DNA of 64,000 bases from Amycolatopsis rubida (GCF_900115345.1 NZ_FOWC01000021.1:1-64000); one strand, 5' to 3'. Positions 8,530 to 19,713 are shown, numbered from the stretch's first letter. The notes: generated by a model not told the origin, from the letters alone. Program-made: numbers and translations.

Positions 8530-8653
8530 TTCCGCACCCGTTCTGGTCAACAATTTCCGGTTGAATTGCGGCACCCCCGACGCACAAGTCGGCATGAACC
8601 GAACAGCTGGTACACGAATTCGCCGACAGAGACCGAACCGTGACTCGCCCGGC

Positions 8654-8848
8654 TCAGCGCCCCTGCCGCGTCTGCCCCGCCCGGCGGCGCATCTCGGCGG
8701 CCTGTTCCTCCTGGCGGCGGCGCTTCCGCTCCGCCTCTTCGCGCTTCTGCTGGTCCGCCAGCTCCTTCTGCTGCTTCTGGACCCGTTTCGCCGCTTCGGC
8801 ATCGGCCTGCCGGTGGTGGCCGTAGTCCGGCGGCGGGGTGTAGGGCAT
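8654..8848 (-). CDS. Small charged coiled-coil protein, 64 residues
   Basis: Begins MPYTPPPDYGHHRQ and then forms one uninterrupted highly charged helix (about residues 14-60) rich in Lys, Glu, Gln and Arg, predicted to be a coiled coil. The start is well supported: GGAGG lies 6 nt upstream of the ATG at 8848. No catalytic motif or family is recognisable. Proteins of this form may act as adaptors or RNA/nucleoid-associated factors, but that is only a guess. It lies upstream of the 126-residue hypothetical on the same strand, 124 bp away. Confidence 0.6.
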   Translation of the reverse strand: MPYTPPPDYGHHRQADAEAAKRVQKQQKELADQQKREEAERKRRRQEEQAAEMRRRAGQTRQGR

Positions 8849-9044
8849 GAGAACCTCCAGCATCGCGTGACGGTTTCGCTGACGCGCGAATCGACATCAG
8901 CACGTGCGGAGTCGGCCGGGCAGAACGGCTTGTTACAACTGCCCTATCCCGGCTCGTCGGATATCGGCAGCAATTCTTGGGCTTCCTCGCCAGATTGTTT
9001 AAAACACTCAGGCCGGGCTAGCCGACGAGTGCGAGAACGACCAA

Positions 9045-9077
9045 ACCCCATCCGGTGAAGCTTTCACCGGATGGGGT
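9045..9077 (-). terminator. Terminator downstream of tRNA-Val
   Basis: Perfect 15-bp arms (ACCCCATCCGGTGAA at 9045-9059 and its complement at 9063-9077) with a 3-nt loop, 14 bp after the tRNA 3' end on the minus strand, followed by TTTGG. Confidence 0.85.
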
Positions 9078-9091
9078 CAGATCAACCACGG

Positions 9092-9163
9092 TGGGCGCAG
9101 CAGGGATCGAACCTGCGACCGCTCGGGTGTAAACCGAGTGCTCTCCCGCTGAGCTATGCGCCC
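9092..9163 (-). tRNA. tRNA-Val (anticodon TAC)
   Basis: The minus strand folds as a 72-nt cloverleaf: acceptor GGGCGCA/TGCGCCC, D arm GCTC-AGCGGGA-GAGC, anticodon stem CTCGG/CCGAG with loop TTTACAC (anticodon TAC, valine GUA/GUG codons), and T arm GCAGG-TTCGATC-CCTGC. The discriminator is A. The 3' CCA is not encoded (CCG follows). Confidence 0.95.
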
Positions 9164-9206
9164 GCACGCCGGAGCGGGGAAACCCCGCCCCGGCGGACGA
9201 AAACAA

Positions 9207-9671
9207 TCAGGCAGTCAGTTCCTCGACCGCCTTCTTCCACCCCGCCTGGTCGCGCGCCTCGCCCGGCGCGTTGACCTCGGCGAAGCGGACCACGCCTTCG
9301 GCGTCGATCAGGAAGGTGCCGCGGACGGCGAGCCCTGCCTGGTCGTTGAACACGCCGTATTTCCGCGCCACCTCGCCGTGCGGCCAGAAGTCCGACAGCA
9401 GCGGGAACTGGTAGCCCTCGACCTCGGCCCACGCCTTGAGCGAGAACGGCGTGTCGACCGAGACGCCCAGCACCTGGACGCCCTTGCCGTCGTAGTCGCC
9501 GAACTCGTCGCGCAGCTGGCACAGCTCGCCGGTGCAGATCCCGCTGAAGGCGAACGGGTAGAACACCAGCAGGACCGGCTTGTCGCCCTTGAACTGCGAC
9601 AGCGTGACCGGCTGCTTGTTGTAGTCGTTGAGCGTGAAGTCAGGGGCCTGCGAACCGACCTCGACGGCCAT
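9207..9671 (-). CDS. ahpE: Peroxiredoxin AhpE
   Basis: A 154-residue AhpC/TSA-family thiol peroxidase that reduces hydrogen peroxide, organic hydroperoxides and peroxynitrite in the cytoplasm. The peroxidatic site is YPFAFSGICTGELCQLRDE with Cys46 preceded by Pro39 and Ser43 (PxxxSxxC); Cys51 could be a resolving residue. Length and the SGICTGEL motif match mycobacterial AhpE, which is reduced by mycoredoxin and mycothiol. The window also encodes mycothione reductase, consistent with this. The ATG at 9671 is preceded by GGAGAGG. The neighbour order ahpE-DUF3052-aceE is shared with M. tuberculosis. Confidence 0.9.
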   Translation of the reverse strand: MAVEVGSQAPDFTLNDYNKQPVTLSQFKGDKPVLLVFYPFAFSGICTGELCQLRDEFGDYDGKGVQVLGVSVDTPFSLKAWAEVEGYQFPLLSDFWPHGEVARKYGVFNDQAGLAVRGTFLIDAEGVVRFAEVNAPGEARDQAGWKKAVEELTA

Positions 9672-9726
9672 ACCGGCGATTCCTCTCCAGAGCGAACACG
9701 AGCGTGCCGCCCACCCTATCGCGGCC

Positions 9727-10161
9727 TCAGCGCTGCTTGGCCTTCGAGGACTTCGGCGACACCAGCCGGGTGCCCAGCCAGCCAGGGCCCACGCTGATGT
9801 TCGCCGTCTGGGCGAGCCCGACCTGGGGCACCGCCTCGGCGATGTCGCTGGGCTCGACGTGCCCGGGCTGCCCGGTCTTCGGGGTCAGCACCCAGATCAC
9901 GCCGTCCTCCTCCAGCGGACCGCGGGCGTCTACCAGCGCGTCCCCGAGGTCTCCGTCGTTGTCGCGCCACCACAGCAGCACGACGTCGATGACCTCCTGG
10001 GCGTCCTCGTCGAGGAGCTCACCGCCGATCGTTTCCTCGATCGCCGCGCGAACGTCGTCGTCGACGTCCTCGTCCCAGCCGATCTCCTGGACCACCATGT
10101 CCGGCTTGATGCCAAGGCTTTCGGCGACGCCGGCACTGCCTGCGTCTCCCGCGGCGACCAC
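9727..10161 (-). CDS. DUF3052 family protein
   Basis: A 144-residue conserved actinobacterial protein of unknown function. It has an acidic central helix-rich part (IGWDEDVDDDVRAAIEETIGGELLDEDAQEVIDVVLLWWR) and a C-terminal part ending in a basic tail. No catalytic motif is visible. I chose the GTG at 10161 because a GGAGGA ribosome site lies 9 nt upstream; a GTG three codons earlier overlaps that site. It is adjacent to and co-oriented with ahpE, and divergent from aceE, an arrangement also present in mycobacteria (Rv2238c-Rv2239c-aceE). The conserved linkage suggests a role near central carbon or redox metabolism, which is inference. Confidence 0.82.
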   Translation of the reverse strand: MVAAGDAGSAGVAESLGIKPDMVVQEIGWDEDVDDDVRAAIEETIGGELLDEDAQEVIDVVLLWWRDNDGDLGDALVDARGPLEEDGVIWVLTPKTGQPGHVEPSDIAEAVPQVGLAQTANISVGPGWLGTRLVSPKSSKAKQR

Positions 10162-10560
10162 TGCTTTCACTCCTCCAACTACGACGGAGCGCGGCAGTAG
10201 GTCCGCCGCACTCGGATACACGGATGTCGAACAGCGAACACTGACGCGGCGCTGCGCGCAACCGTCCACACCGGATCTTTGGCAAGTCGTGTCTGCAGCG
10301 TAGGGGCCCGCCGCCGCCTCGCCCGACTCCGGGTGGCACTCAGTACCCCACCACTGCGAAGCTCTCCCGGGGAGCCTCCTTTAGGGTGGAGAAGAGAAAA
10401 CGCGCGCGCGATACACCGTGCGCGGGGAGTGGCGACACTCGGGCGGCCGATGTTACCGGGCAGTACAGGTGACGGGAACCCCAACCGGGACGACCATGGA
10501 CGTCGGCGAGCACTCCCGCCCACCAGCTACAACGGCTACAACCAGCTACAAGGAGACCCC
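10162..10560. promoter_or_regulatory. Divergent DUF3052/aceE intergenic region and aceE leader
   Basis: A 399-bp spacer with no supported gene. The aceE ribosome site AAGGAGA (10550-10556) precedes a TTG start. Three copies of an (A/G)GCTACAA octamer stand at 10525, 10534 and 10544, spaced 9-10 bp, directly upstream of the ribosome site. No consensus -35/-10 pair is convincing in either direction. Confidence 0.4.
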
Positions 10561-13356
<2,796 letters not shown>

Positions 13357-13370
13357 CCGTCGCTTGATTT

Positions 13371-13409
13371 CAGGGGCCCCTCCGGGACAGTGTCCGGGAG
13401 GGGCCCCTG
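13371..13409 (+). terminator. aceE terminator
   Basis: Near-perfect 19-bp hairpin (CAGGGGCCCCTCC... with its complement) 14 bp after the aceE stop. GC-rich with only a short T tract, as usual in actinomycetes. Confidence 0.85.
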
Positions 13410-13550
13410 CTGTGCTGATCCGGCCACAAGCAGGCCGGCCGCGCAGCGGCACGCGACCGTGGCTGTGGTCGGATCGGTCGGATCGGCAACGATCGGCACA
13501 GTACGGTAGACATCGGATGTATCCGGATGCCTGACGAAAGGTGGTCGAGC

Positions 13551-14762
13551 GTGACCCAGCGTCGCCTGCCCCGGCCCAGCGAGCTCAAAGAGATCCTGCG
13601 GCCGAAGCCGATCGTGCTCAACCCGACCGACCGGCGCCTGGCCGCCGCGCACACGATCGCCGACCTGCGGACGATCGCGCGCAAGCGGACCCCGCGCGCG
13701 GCGTTCGACTACACCGACGGCGCGGCCGAGCTCGAGGACAGCCTGCGCCGCGCCCGGCAGGCCTACCGCCGGGTGGAATTCCAGCCCAACGTGCTGCGTG
13801 GAGTGTCCGATGTGGACACCAGCAGGGAGATCCTCGGCACGCGCTCGGCGCTGCCGTTCGCGTTCGCGCCCACCGGGTTCACGCGGATGATGCAGACCGA
13901 GGGCGAGCGCGCGGTGGCCAGGGTGGCGCAGCGCAACACCATGCCGATGGCGCTCTCGACAATGGGCACCACGTCGATCGAGGACCTCGCGGCGGCCGCG
14001 CCGGACGCGCGCAAATGGTTCCAGCTGTACGTGTGGCGCGACCACGGCGCGGGCGAAGATCTGATGAATCGCGCGTGGGAGAGCGGATACGACACGCTCC
14101 TGCTGACGGTCGACACCCCGGTCGCTGGCCAGCGGCTGCGCGACGTCCGCAACGGCCTCACCATCCCGCCCGCGCTGACCCTGAAAACGTTCGCGGACGG
14201 CGCGATGCACCCGGCGTGGTGGTTCAACCTGCTGACCACCGAGCCGCTGAACTTCGCGTCGCTCAACCACTTCGGCGGCACCGTCGCGGACCTGCTGGAC
14301 AAGCTCTTCGACCCGACGCTGAACTTCGACGACCTCGACTGGGTGCGCCAGACCTGGCCGGGCAAGCTCGTGATCAAGGGCGTGCAGAACGTCGACGACG
14401 CCCGCGACGTGGTGAAACACGGCGCGGACGCGGTCCTGCTGTCCAACCACGGCGGCCGTCAGCTCGACCGCGCCCCGACGCCGATCGAGCTGCTGCCCGC
14501 GACGCTGGACGAGATCCAGGACAGCGCCGAGGTCTGGGTCGACACCGGCATCCTGTCCGGCGGCGACATCGTGGCCGCGCTCGCCCGCGGCGCGAACGCG
14601 GTGCTGATCGGCCGCGCGTTCCTGTACGGCCTGATGGCGGGCGGCGAACGCGGCGTGCAGCGCTGCGTGGACATCCTGCGCACCGAGATGATCCGCACGA
14701 TGCAGCTGCTCGGGGTCCGGCGAGTGGACGACCTGCGCCCCACCCACGCCACGCTCCGCTGA
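13551..14762 (+). CDS. lldD: FMN-dependent alpha-hydroxy-acid dehydrogenase, L-lactate dehydrogenase (LldD2-like)
   Basis: A 403-residue TIM-barrel flavoprotein predicted to oxidise L-lactate to pyruvate, passing electrons to the quinone pool. The active-site motif VLLSNHGGRQLDRAP (about residues 295-309) carries the catalytic His and substrate-binding Arg; FAPTGFTRMM and RKWFQLYVWRD are FMN-site segments. It resembles mycobacterial LldD2 along its full length. The GTG at 13551 has an AAAGGTGG site upstream; an in-frame ATG at 13527 is less likely. An imperfect inverted repeat (CATCGGAT-GT-ATCCGGATG) at 13511-13529 is a possible operator. Position after aceE makes metabolic sense, since its product is the AceE substrate. 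Confidence 0.88.
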   Translation: MTQRRLPRPSELKEILRPKPIVLNPTDRRLAAAHTIADLRTIARKRTPRAAFDYTDGAAELEDSLRRARQAYRRVEFQPNVLRGVSDVDTSREILGTRSALPFAFAPTGFTRMMQTEGERAVARVAQRNTMPMALSTMGTTSIEDLAAAAPDARKWFQLYVWRDHGAGEDLMNRAWESGYDTLLLTVDTPVAGQRLRDVRNGLTIPPALTLKTFADGAMHPAWWFNLLTTEPLNFASLNHFGGTVADLLDKLFDPTLNFDDLDWVRQTWPGKLVIKGVQNVDDARDVVKHGADAVLLSNHGGRQLDRAPTPIELLPATLDEIQDSAEVWVDTGILSGGDIVAALARGANAVLIGRAFLYGLMAGGERGVQRCVDILRTEMIRTMQLLGVRRVDDLRPTHATLR

Positions 14763-14861
14763 GCCCCCGACGTCCTTCCCCGGCCGGCGCGATCGGCGTA
14801 ATCCGGTATTCAGTGACAGACATCACGTCTCCTGCCTTCGGAACATCCGAGGGGGAAGACC

Positions 14862-15107
14862 ATGTCCGTCACGCCGAACCGCCGCGCACTGGCGATGCTG
14901 CGCGCGATCGCCGCCGGCCGAGCCGAACTCACCCGCAGCTGCGAACCGGACCTGAGGGTCGACGGCCTGCCCTGCTGCGACCAGACGACCGCGCACGATC
15001 TCGTCCGGGAAGGCCTGGTCCGCCCGGTGTCCGCGCCGGGCGGCGCGGTCGGGCAGTGGACGCGGGCCGAGTTGACCCCGGACGGGCAGCTCGCGCTCGG
15101 GGCCTGA
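14862..15107 (+). CDS. Small hypothetical protein, 81 residues
   Basis: The ATG is preceded by an unusually purine-rich GAGGGGGAAGA ribosome site. The protein has a helical first half (ALAMLRAIAAGRAEL), a GLPCCDQTTAHDLVREGLV middle with a vicinal Cys pair, and a C-terminal QWTRAELTPDGQLAL strand-like end. The overall pattern (helices followed by a short hairpin) recalls a minimal winged-helix fold, as in DNA-binding or plasmid-type small proteins, but no family is recognised. The stop lies 2 bp from the convergent pnuC stop. GC3 is high, supporting a real gene. Confidence 0.6.
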   Translation: MSVTPNRRALAMLRAIAAGRAELTRSCEPDLRVDGLPCCDQTTAHDLVREGLVRPVSAPGGAVGQWTRAELTPDGQLALGA

Positions 15108-15109
15108 CC

Positions 15110-15748
15110 TCAGCGCGCCGCGGCGACGGCCTTCCCGCCGGCCACCGCGGTGCGCGCCGAGCGATTCCAGGTGACCCAGCCGTGGACGACCAGCGCGGCG
15201 AAGACGAGGTAGATCGCGGCCGAGAAGTACAGGCCGGAACTGATCTGCAGCGGCACGCCGATCGCGTCGACCACCAGCCACACGCCCCAGAACTCCACGA
15301 GCCCGACGCCTTGCGCGGCGAACGCGACGAGCGTCCCGACGAAAATCGCGGCGTCCGGCCAGGGCGCCCACGAGGCATCGAGTGCCTGGAGCGTCAGCGC
15401 CATCGCGACCGTGCCCAGCCCGAACGCACCGAGCATCACGGCCCGCTCGGTCCAGCGGCCCTTGCGCACGACGACGCCGTACACCGGGTCGGTCCGGCGG
15501 TTCCAGGCCCACCAGCCGTAGAGCGAGATGAGCAGGATCGCGACCTGCCGCCCGGCGAGCCCGCCGAGATGCGCGGACGCGTAAACGGAGAAGAGCAGGA
15601 CGGTCGCGCCGACCTGCACCGGCCAGGTCCACAGCGTCCGCCGCTGCGCGAGGAACACGACCGCGAGCGCGAACACCTGCCCGGCCAGCTCGGCGATCGA
15701 GATCCACTGGCCGAACACGGTCACGCCGTGCTGCAACAGGAAGTCCAC
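15110..15748 (-). CDS. pnuC: PnuC-type nicotinamide riboside transporter
   Basis: A 212-residue integral membrane protein with about seven hydrophobic helices. The family signature near ISLYGWWAWNRR (about residues 73-84; conserved aromatic residues lining the substrate path) is present, and length matches PnuC. The usual role is facilitated uptake of nicotinamide riboside as an NAD precursor, trapped by phosphorylation inside the cell; related PnuT and PnuX carry thiamine or riboflavin, so the vitamin is uncertain. GTG start with GGAAGGGG 8 nt upstream. That ribosome site lies inside a leader able to form two exclusive hairpins. Confidence 0.82.
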   Translation of the reverse strand: MDFLLQHGVTVFGQWISIAELAGQVFALAVVFLAQRRTLWTWPVQVGATVLLFSVYASAHLGGLAGRQVAILLISLYGWWAWNRRTDPVYGVVVRKGRWTERAVMLGAFGLGTVAMALTLQALDASWAPWPDAAIFVGTLVAFAAQGVGLVEFWGVWLVVDAIGVPLQISSGLYFSAAIYLVFAALVVHGWVTWNRSARTAVAGGKAVAAAR

Positions 15749-15749
15749 G

Positions 15750-15811
15750 TCGGCACCCCTTCCGATCTACGCTTCCCAACATGCAGCACGGAGCCTCCAT
15801 TCCCGTGCCGA
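15750..15811 (-). promoter_or_regulatory. Candidate two-state RNA leader of pnuC
   Basis: In the pnuC mRNA, TCGGCAC (15811-15805) can pair with GTGCCGA (15756-15750), closing a 62-nt element whose 3' arm abuts the GTG start and traps the ribosome site. Alternatively GCACGG (15808-15803) pairs with CCGTGC (15791-15786). Both use the same GCAC, so they exclude each other. This fits a vitamin-sensing switch, but no known riboswitch class is recognised. Confidence 0.35.
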
Positions 15812-15856
15812 TGTGAGACTGAAGACAGTCCCGCCGAGTGGACGCCGGGCAGAGGG

Positions 15857-15891
15857 AAGGGGCCGCGCTGCTGGAAGCAGCGCGGCCCCTT
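15857..15891 (-). terminator. Terminator after the CmpX-like gene
   Basis: Perfect 16-bp hairpin (AAGGGGCCGCGCTGCT, loop GGA) 100 bp past the minus-strand stop at 15992 and upstream of the pnuC leader, so it separates the two minus-strand units. Confidence 0.85.
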
Positions 15892-15991
15892 GCTCGCCCC
15901 GGTCAGCGGACCGGGAAGGCCGTCAGCGAAGCCGTCAGCCGGACTCGACTCCGGGCGGCGGCACGGCCTCACCCTCCTTGCCGGTACCGGT

Positions 15992-16855
15992 TCAGCGGTC
16001 CACGCGCCCGAACCCGGCGGGCGGGGTCGGCGGCTCCGGCGGCCGGCCGCCGTCCACGGGCATCTGGCGCGTCTGCTCGCCCGGCTGCGGCAGGCTGCCC
16101 GACTGCGACTGCGGGTAGCTCTGCGTCCGGGCCTGTCCGGCCTGCGCGTGCTGCCCGCTCACCTGGCCCGGCTCGCGCGCACCGTTGCCGGAGCCGATCT
16201 GGCCCTGCAGATTGGCCAGCCAGCCGCCCCACCGTTCCTGGGCCGGTTTGATCAGGCCGCCGCCGAAGCCGACCACGATCACGCCGCCGACGGTCGCCAG
16301 CACCGCGATCAGGATCGGGCCGGTCACCGCCGTCGCGATGTTCACCTGGCCCAGCGCCGCGATGATGCCGAACGCCATCACCAGCCAGTACGCGATCGTG
16401 CTGAGCAGCCGTCCGGCCGGGCGGCCCGACAGCGCGCCCGCGACGAGGTCCCGCACGACCTTCGCGATCGCCGCCGCCACGATGATCAGCACCACCGCGA
16501 CCAGGATCCTCGGCAGGAACGCGATGATGTCGTTCAGCAGCTGGCTCACCGGGTTCGACTGCCCGAACACCCCGAACGCCAGCTGCAGCGCGATCAGCAG
16601 AATGAAGTAGTAGACGAGTTTCACGAGCACCGCGGTGGCGTCGAGATTCGCGCCCTTCACCATTCCGGTCAGCCCGGTCTTCTCCACCATCCGCGTGAAA
16701 CCGAGTTTTCCGAGAACGAGCCCGACGGCTTTGGACACGGCTTTCGCGATCAGCCAGCCGATCAGGAGGATGATCAGAAAGCCCACGAGTTTCGGGACGA
16801 ACGTGGCCACCAGATTCCAGGCCTGTCCGAGTCCGTCCTTGAGTTGTTCACCCAC
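15992..16855 (-). CDS. CmpX-like membrane protein with mechanosensitive-channel-type helices
   Basis: A 287-residue membrane protein. Four or five hydrophobic helices occupy residues 10-190 (for example LVGFLIILLIGWLIAKAVSKAVGLVL), with repeated conserved-TM-helix units that resemble the MscS-like/CmpX family (PF05552). The C-terminal 85 residues are cytoplasmic or extracellular, Gln/Pro/Gly-rich and disordered. The GTG at 16855 has a GAAGGGAG site; upstream in-frame sequence is not conserved-looking. Probable role in osmotic or envelope stress; direct channel activity is not shown. Followed by a strong terminator. Confidence 0.78.
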   Translation of the reverse strand: MGEQLKDGLGQAWNLVATFVPKLVGFLIILLIGWLIAKAVSKAVGLVLGKLGFTRMVEKTGLTGMVKGANLDATAVLVKLVYYFILLIALQLAFGVFGQSNPVSQLLNDIIAFLPRILVAVVLIIVAAAIAKVVRDLVAGALSGRPAGRLLSTIAYWLVMAFGIIAALGQVNIATAVTGPILIAVLATVGGVIVVGFGGGLIKPAQERWGGWLANLQGQIGSGNGAREPGQVSGQHAQAGQARTQSYPQSQSGSLPQPGEQTRQMPVDGGRPPEPPTPPAGFGRVDR

Positions 16856-17532
16856 GCTGGCTCCCTTCGCCGCGGTTCGACGTGGATTCCGGCACCGTCC
16901 TGTCGCACCGGGTCGCAGGACAGGTACCCACTGCACCCGAGTGCTGTGCACCACGATCGAGTGAGACGACTGGCGCGGGAAGATCAATCGCGGCCATACT
17001 TGTCCTACCGGTGGGGACCGGGGAGACGAGGCCGCTCGGCGCAGCGAAAACCGCAAGCGCCGGGCGGCCTCGAACATTTCCCGCTCTTTATTGCCGCGCG
17101 ACGGCGCTTCCGAGACGAATGCGGTTCGGGTTTTCTCCGCCGTTCATCTGGTCTTCATGGTCGGGCCATCGGCGGGCCGCCGACGGATTTGCGCGCCGGC
17201 CAGCGGACGGCGGCGGAGATGTCCGGACGGAATCCCGTGCAGGCCCGGTCTGTGCGGTGCGCATTCGCGTTGCGCGGCAGCCCGCGGCGGCGAATTGCGG
17301 GCCTTCCGCTCGCATGCCGGATAACCGCGCAGCGGCAATAGCGCGCGGGCGAGATGCCGTACGAAGGTCGATAACCGGTGTTCGGCCGACGACCGGAACG
17401 GCGCGCCCTCGCGAGGGCGGCGTTCACGCAACTCACCCGATACCGCTAACCCACGTGGGTGAGAGCTCCCGCTGCCCGGGTCCCGCACCGGACCGACAGG
17501 TCCACCGAGAGTAGCGGCTTTCGGAGAAGAAC
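16856..17532. other. Non-coding stretch with two perfect palindromes
   Basis: About 680 bp without a supported gene; open frames here have no ribosome site and erratic codon bias. Local GC falls around 17085-17160. Two perfect palindromes lie near the end: CGCCCTCGCGAGGGCG (17404-17419) and ACCCACGTGGGT (17449-17460). They could be operators or decayed elements; nothing else is seen. Confidence 0.4.
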
Positions 17533-17566
17533 CAGCGGGCCGCGGCAATTCCGCCGCGGCCCGCTG
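17533..17566 (-). terminator. Terminator of the natAB operon
   Basis: Perfect 14-bp hairpin (CAGCGGGCCGCGGC, loop AATTCC), 16 bp after the natB stop on the minus strand. Confidence 0.85.
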
Positions 17567-17581
17567 TCCGGAACTCCGCGG

Positions 17582-18796
17582 TCAGGCAGCGCGCAGCGCG
17601 TCCCGCAGCTTCACCTTCGCGCCGGTGCGCATCACCGCGTTGCGGTAGATCCGCGCGGCCAGCCAGATCAGCGCCGGGATGAGCGCGATGACCAGGCCGA
17701 CCGACAGCACCGCCTCCCACACCGGCACGCCGCCCATCGCCAGCCGCATCGGCATCAGCGTCGGCGCGAACACCGGGATCACCGACAGCACCTCGGCCAG
17801 CGGGCTCCCCGGATTCGACGGCAGGATCGAAATCCCCACCACGTACCCGGCGATCACGAACATCAGCGCGGGCATGGTCGCGCCGCCCACGTCCTCCTGC
17901 CGCGACACCAGCGCGCCGAGCGCGGCGAACACGATCGAATACATGAAGAACCCGAGCAGATACCAGACGATCAGCCAGATCACGGTGCCGATCGCCGCGT
18001 TCGCCGAGATCGTGAGCACGCCGAACCCGAGCCCGGCCGCGACACCGGCCACGCCGATCGCCAGCATCTGGATCAGCCCGACGACGCCGATGCCGAGCAC
18101 CTTCCCGGCCATCAGCTGCCACGGTTTGATCGTCGAGAGCAGCAGTTCGACCACCCGCGAGGTTTTCTCCTCGACGACGCCCTGGGCCACGCTCTGCCCG
18201 TTGAGCATCAGCGAGAGGTAGATCAGGATGCCCGCGATGATGCCGAGCACCAGCTGCTGCCCGTTGTAGTCGTACGGTTTCTCGAGCGGCGGCAGTTCGT
18301 CGATCGTCGCCTCGGCGGTCGCCTGGCGCACCTTCGCCGGGTCGCCGCCGAGAGACTCGATCTGCTGGTTGAGCGCCAGCTGCCCCTCAAGCACGGTGAA
18401 CGTGTTCTTCAGTTTCGCGTCCAGGTCCTTTTTCACCTGGACGTGCAAGCGCTTCGCGTCCTGCACCAGCAGCGCGTCGATCGAACCGTCCCGCAGCTTG
18501 TCCTGGCCCGCCTTCTCGTCGGGCACCTGCTGCGTCGCGACGGTCTGGCCGATCGACTTCGCCGTCGCGCTCAGCGGCTGTGCCAGCTGCGCGGCGGCCG
18601 GCACGTAGCCGACCGTCGCGTCGGCGCTCCCGCTGCCGTTGAAGAGCTTGAAGACGAGCGCCAGCCCGACGACGATGACCACCATCACCAGCGTGGTGAT
18701 GCGGTAGGCCTTGGAATTGACCCGCGTGCTGATTTCCCGCCCGGCCACGAGGCCGACCGCGGACATCGGGCTCATCTGGACTCCTGCCCCGGTCAT
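17582..18796 (-). CDS. natB: ABC transporter permease, NatB-type (ABC-2 family)
   Basis: A 404-residue ABC-2 permease. A first helix (about residues 33-53) is followed by a large extracytoplasmic domain (about 54-175) and then five or six helices. The N-terminal VAGREISTRVNSKAYRI motif and the EEKTSRVVELLLSTIKPWQLMAGK segment (about 220-243) are typical of NatB/YhaP-type exporters, which extrude Na+ or drugs with a NatA ATPase. The ATG overlaps the natA stop in an ATGA tetranucleotide, so the two are translationally coupled. The exported substrate cannot be deduced from sequence. Confidence 0.85.
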   Translation of the reverse strand: MTGAGVQMSPMSAVGLVAGREISTRVNSKAYRITTLVMVVIVVGLALVFKLFNGSGSADATVGYVPAAAQLAQPLSATAKSIGQTVATQQVPDEKAGQDKLRDGSIDALLVQDAKRLHVQVKKDLDAKLKNTFTVLEGQLALNQQIESLGGDPAKVRQATAEATIDELPPLEKPYDYNGQQLVLGIIAGILIYLSLMLNGQSVAQGVVEEKTSRVVELLLSTIKPWQLMAGKVLGIGVVGLIQMLAIGVAGVAAGLGFGVLTISANAAIGTVIWLIVWYLLGFFMYSIVFAALGALVSRQEDVGGATMPALMFVIAGYVVGISILPSNPGSPLAEVLSVIPVFAPTLMPMRLAMGGVPVWEAVLSVGLVIALIPALIWLAARIYRNAVMRTGAKVKLRDALRAA

Positions 18797-19713
18797 GCCG
18801 CGGCCTCCTGCTGCTGCTCGGACACGACAGAACGGAACAACTCGGTCAGGGACGGCAGTTTCCGGGCGAATTCCCGCACCGGGCCGGTCGCCAGCGCGGC
18901 GCGCAGCACCGCCTGGTCGTCCGCGCCGTCGGCCAGTTCCAGTTCGGTCACCGCTGCCCTGCGCCCGATCACGGTCACCCCGGACAGCCCGGCCGCCCAG
19001 TTTTCGGGAGCCTCGGGAGCGTCGACGAGCAGCCGGACGGTCCCGCCGGCGCGCAGTTCCGCCACCGTGCCGGACGCTTCCATCCGTCCACTCCGGACAA
19101 TCCCGATCCGGTCGCACAGCCGTTCCACCAAATCCAGCTGATGGCTGGAAAACACGACCGGAACGCCCTCGGCCGCCTTCTCCTTCAGCACGTCGCTCAT
19201 CACGTCGACGGCCACCGGGTCCAGCCCGGAAAACGGTTCGTCCAGCACCAGAATCCGCGGTTCGTGCACCAGCGCGGCGGCCAGCTGCACGCGCTGCTGG
19301 TTGCCGAGGCTGAGCTTCTGCACCTCGTCCTCGCGGCGCGCGGCCACGCCGAGGCGTTCGGTCCACCGCTCGCTCGACGCCTTCGCCGCGGCGGCGGGCA
19401 TTCCGTGCAGCCGGGCCAGATACGTGAGCTGGTCGCCGACCTTCATTTTCGGGTAAAGCCCGCGTTCCTCGGGCATATAACCGATCTGCCGGCGGGTCTC
19501 GTGCGTGATCGGCTCGCCCGCGTAGCGCACCTGGCCCGCGTCGGCGCTCAGCACGCCGAGCGCGATCCGCATCGTGGTCGTTTTGCCCGCCCCGTTGCTG
19601 CCGACGAATCCGAAAAGCTCGCCCGGCCGCACCTCGAACGTCATTTTCTCGAGCGCCACCACGGCGCCGTACCGCTTCGAGATCCCGTCGATCTCCAGTC
19701 CGGGCTCTGGCAT
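18793..19713 (-). CDS. natA: ABC transporter ATP-binding protein, NatA-type
   Basis: A 306-residue ATPase with Walker A GSNGAGKTTT (about residues 38-47), a Q-loop (YMPEERGLYP), signature LSLGNQQR (about 134-141), Walker B ILVLDEP and H-loop SSHQ. The signature has LSLGN instead of LSGGQ, a common variant in the NatA/CcmA group. It powers the NatB permease encoded by the overlapping next gene. The ATG at 19713 is preceded by AGGGGGA; the frame remains open for 46 codons upstream without family similarity. First gene of the operon; its promoter lies in the spacer shared with fasR. Confidence 0.88.
   Translation of the reverse strand: MPEPGLEIDGISKRYGAVVALEKMTFEVRPGELFGFVGSNGAGKTTTMRIALGVLSADAGQVRYAGEPITHETRRQIGYMPEERGLYPKMKVGDQLTYLARLHGMPAAAAKASSERWTERLGVAARREDEVQKLSLGNQQRVQLAAALVHEPRILVLDEPFSGLDPVAVDVMSDVLKEKAAEGVPVVFSSHQLDLVERLCDRIGIVRSGRMEASGTVAELRAGGTVRLLVDAPEAPENWAAGLSGVTVIGRRAAVTELELADGADDQAVLRAALATGPVREFARKLPSLTELFRSVVSEQQQEAAA

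Noticed and set aside
13541..17341. 1266-codon open frame across lldD, pnuC and the CmpX-like gene
   Set aside because: It crosses three well-supported genes on both strands; a lack of stops in GC-rich DNA.
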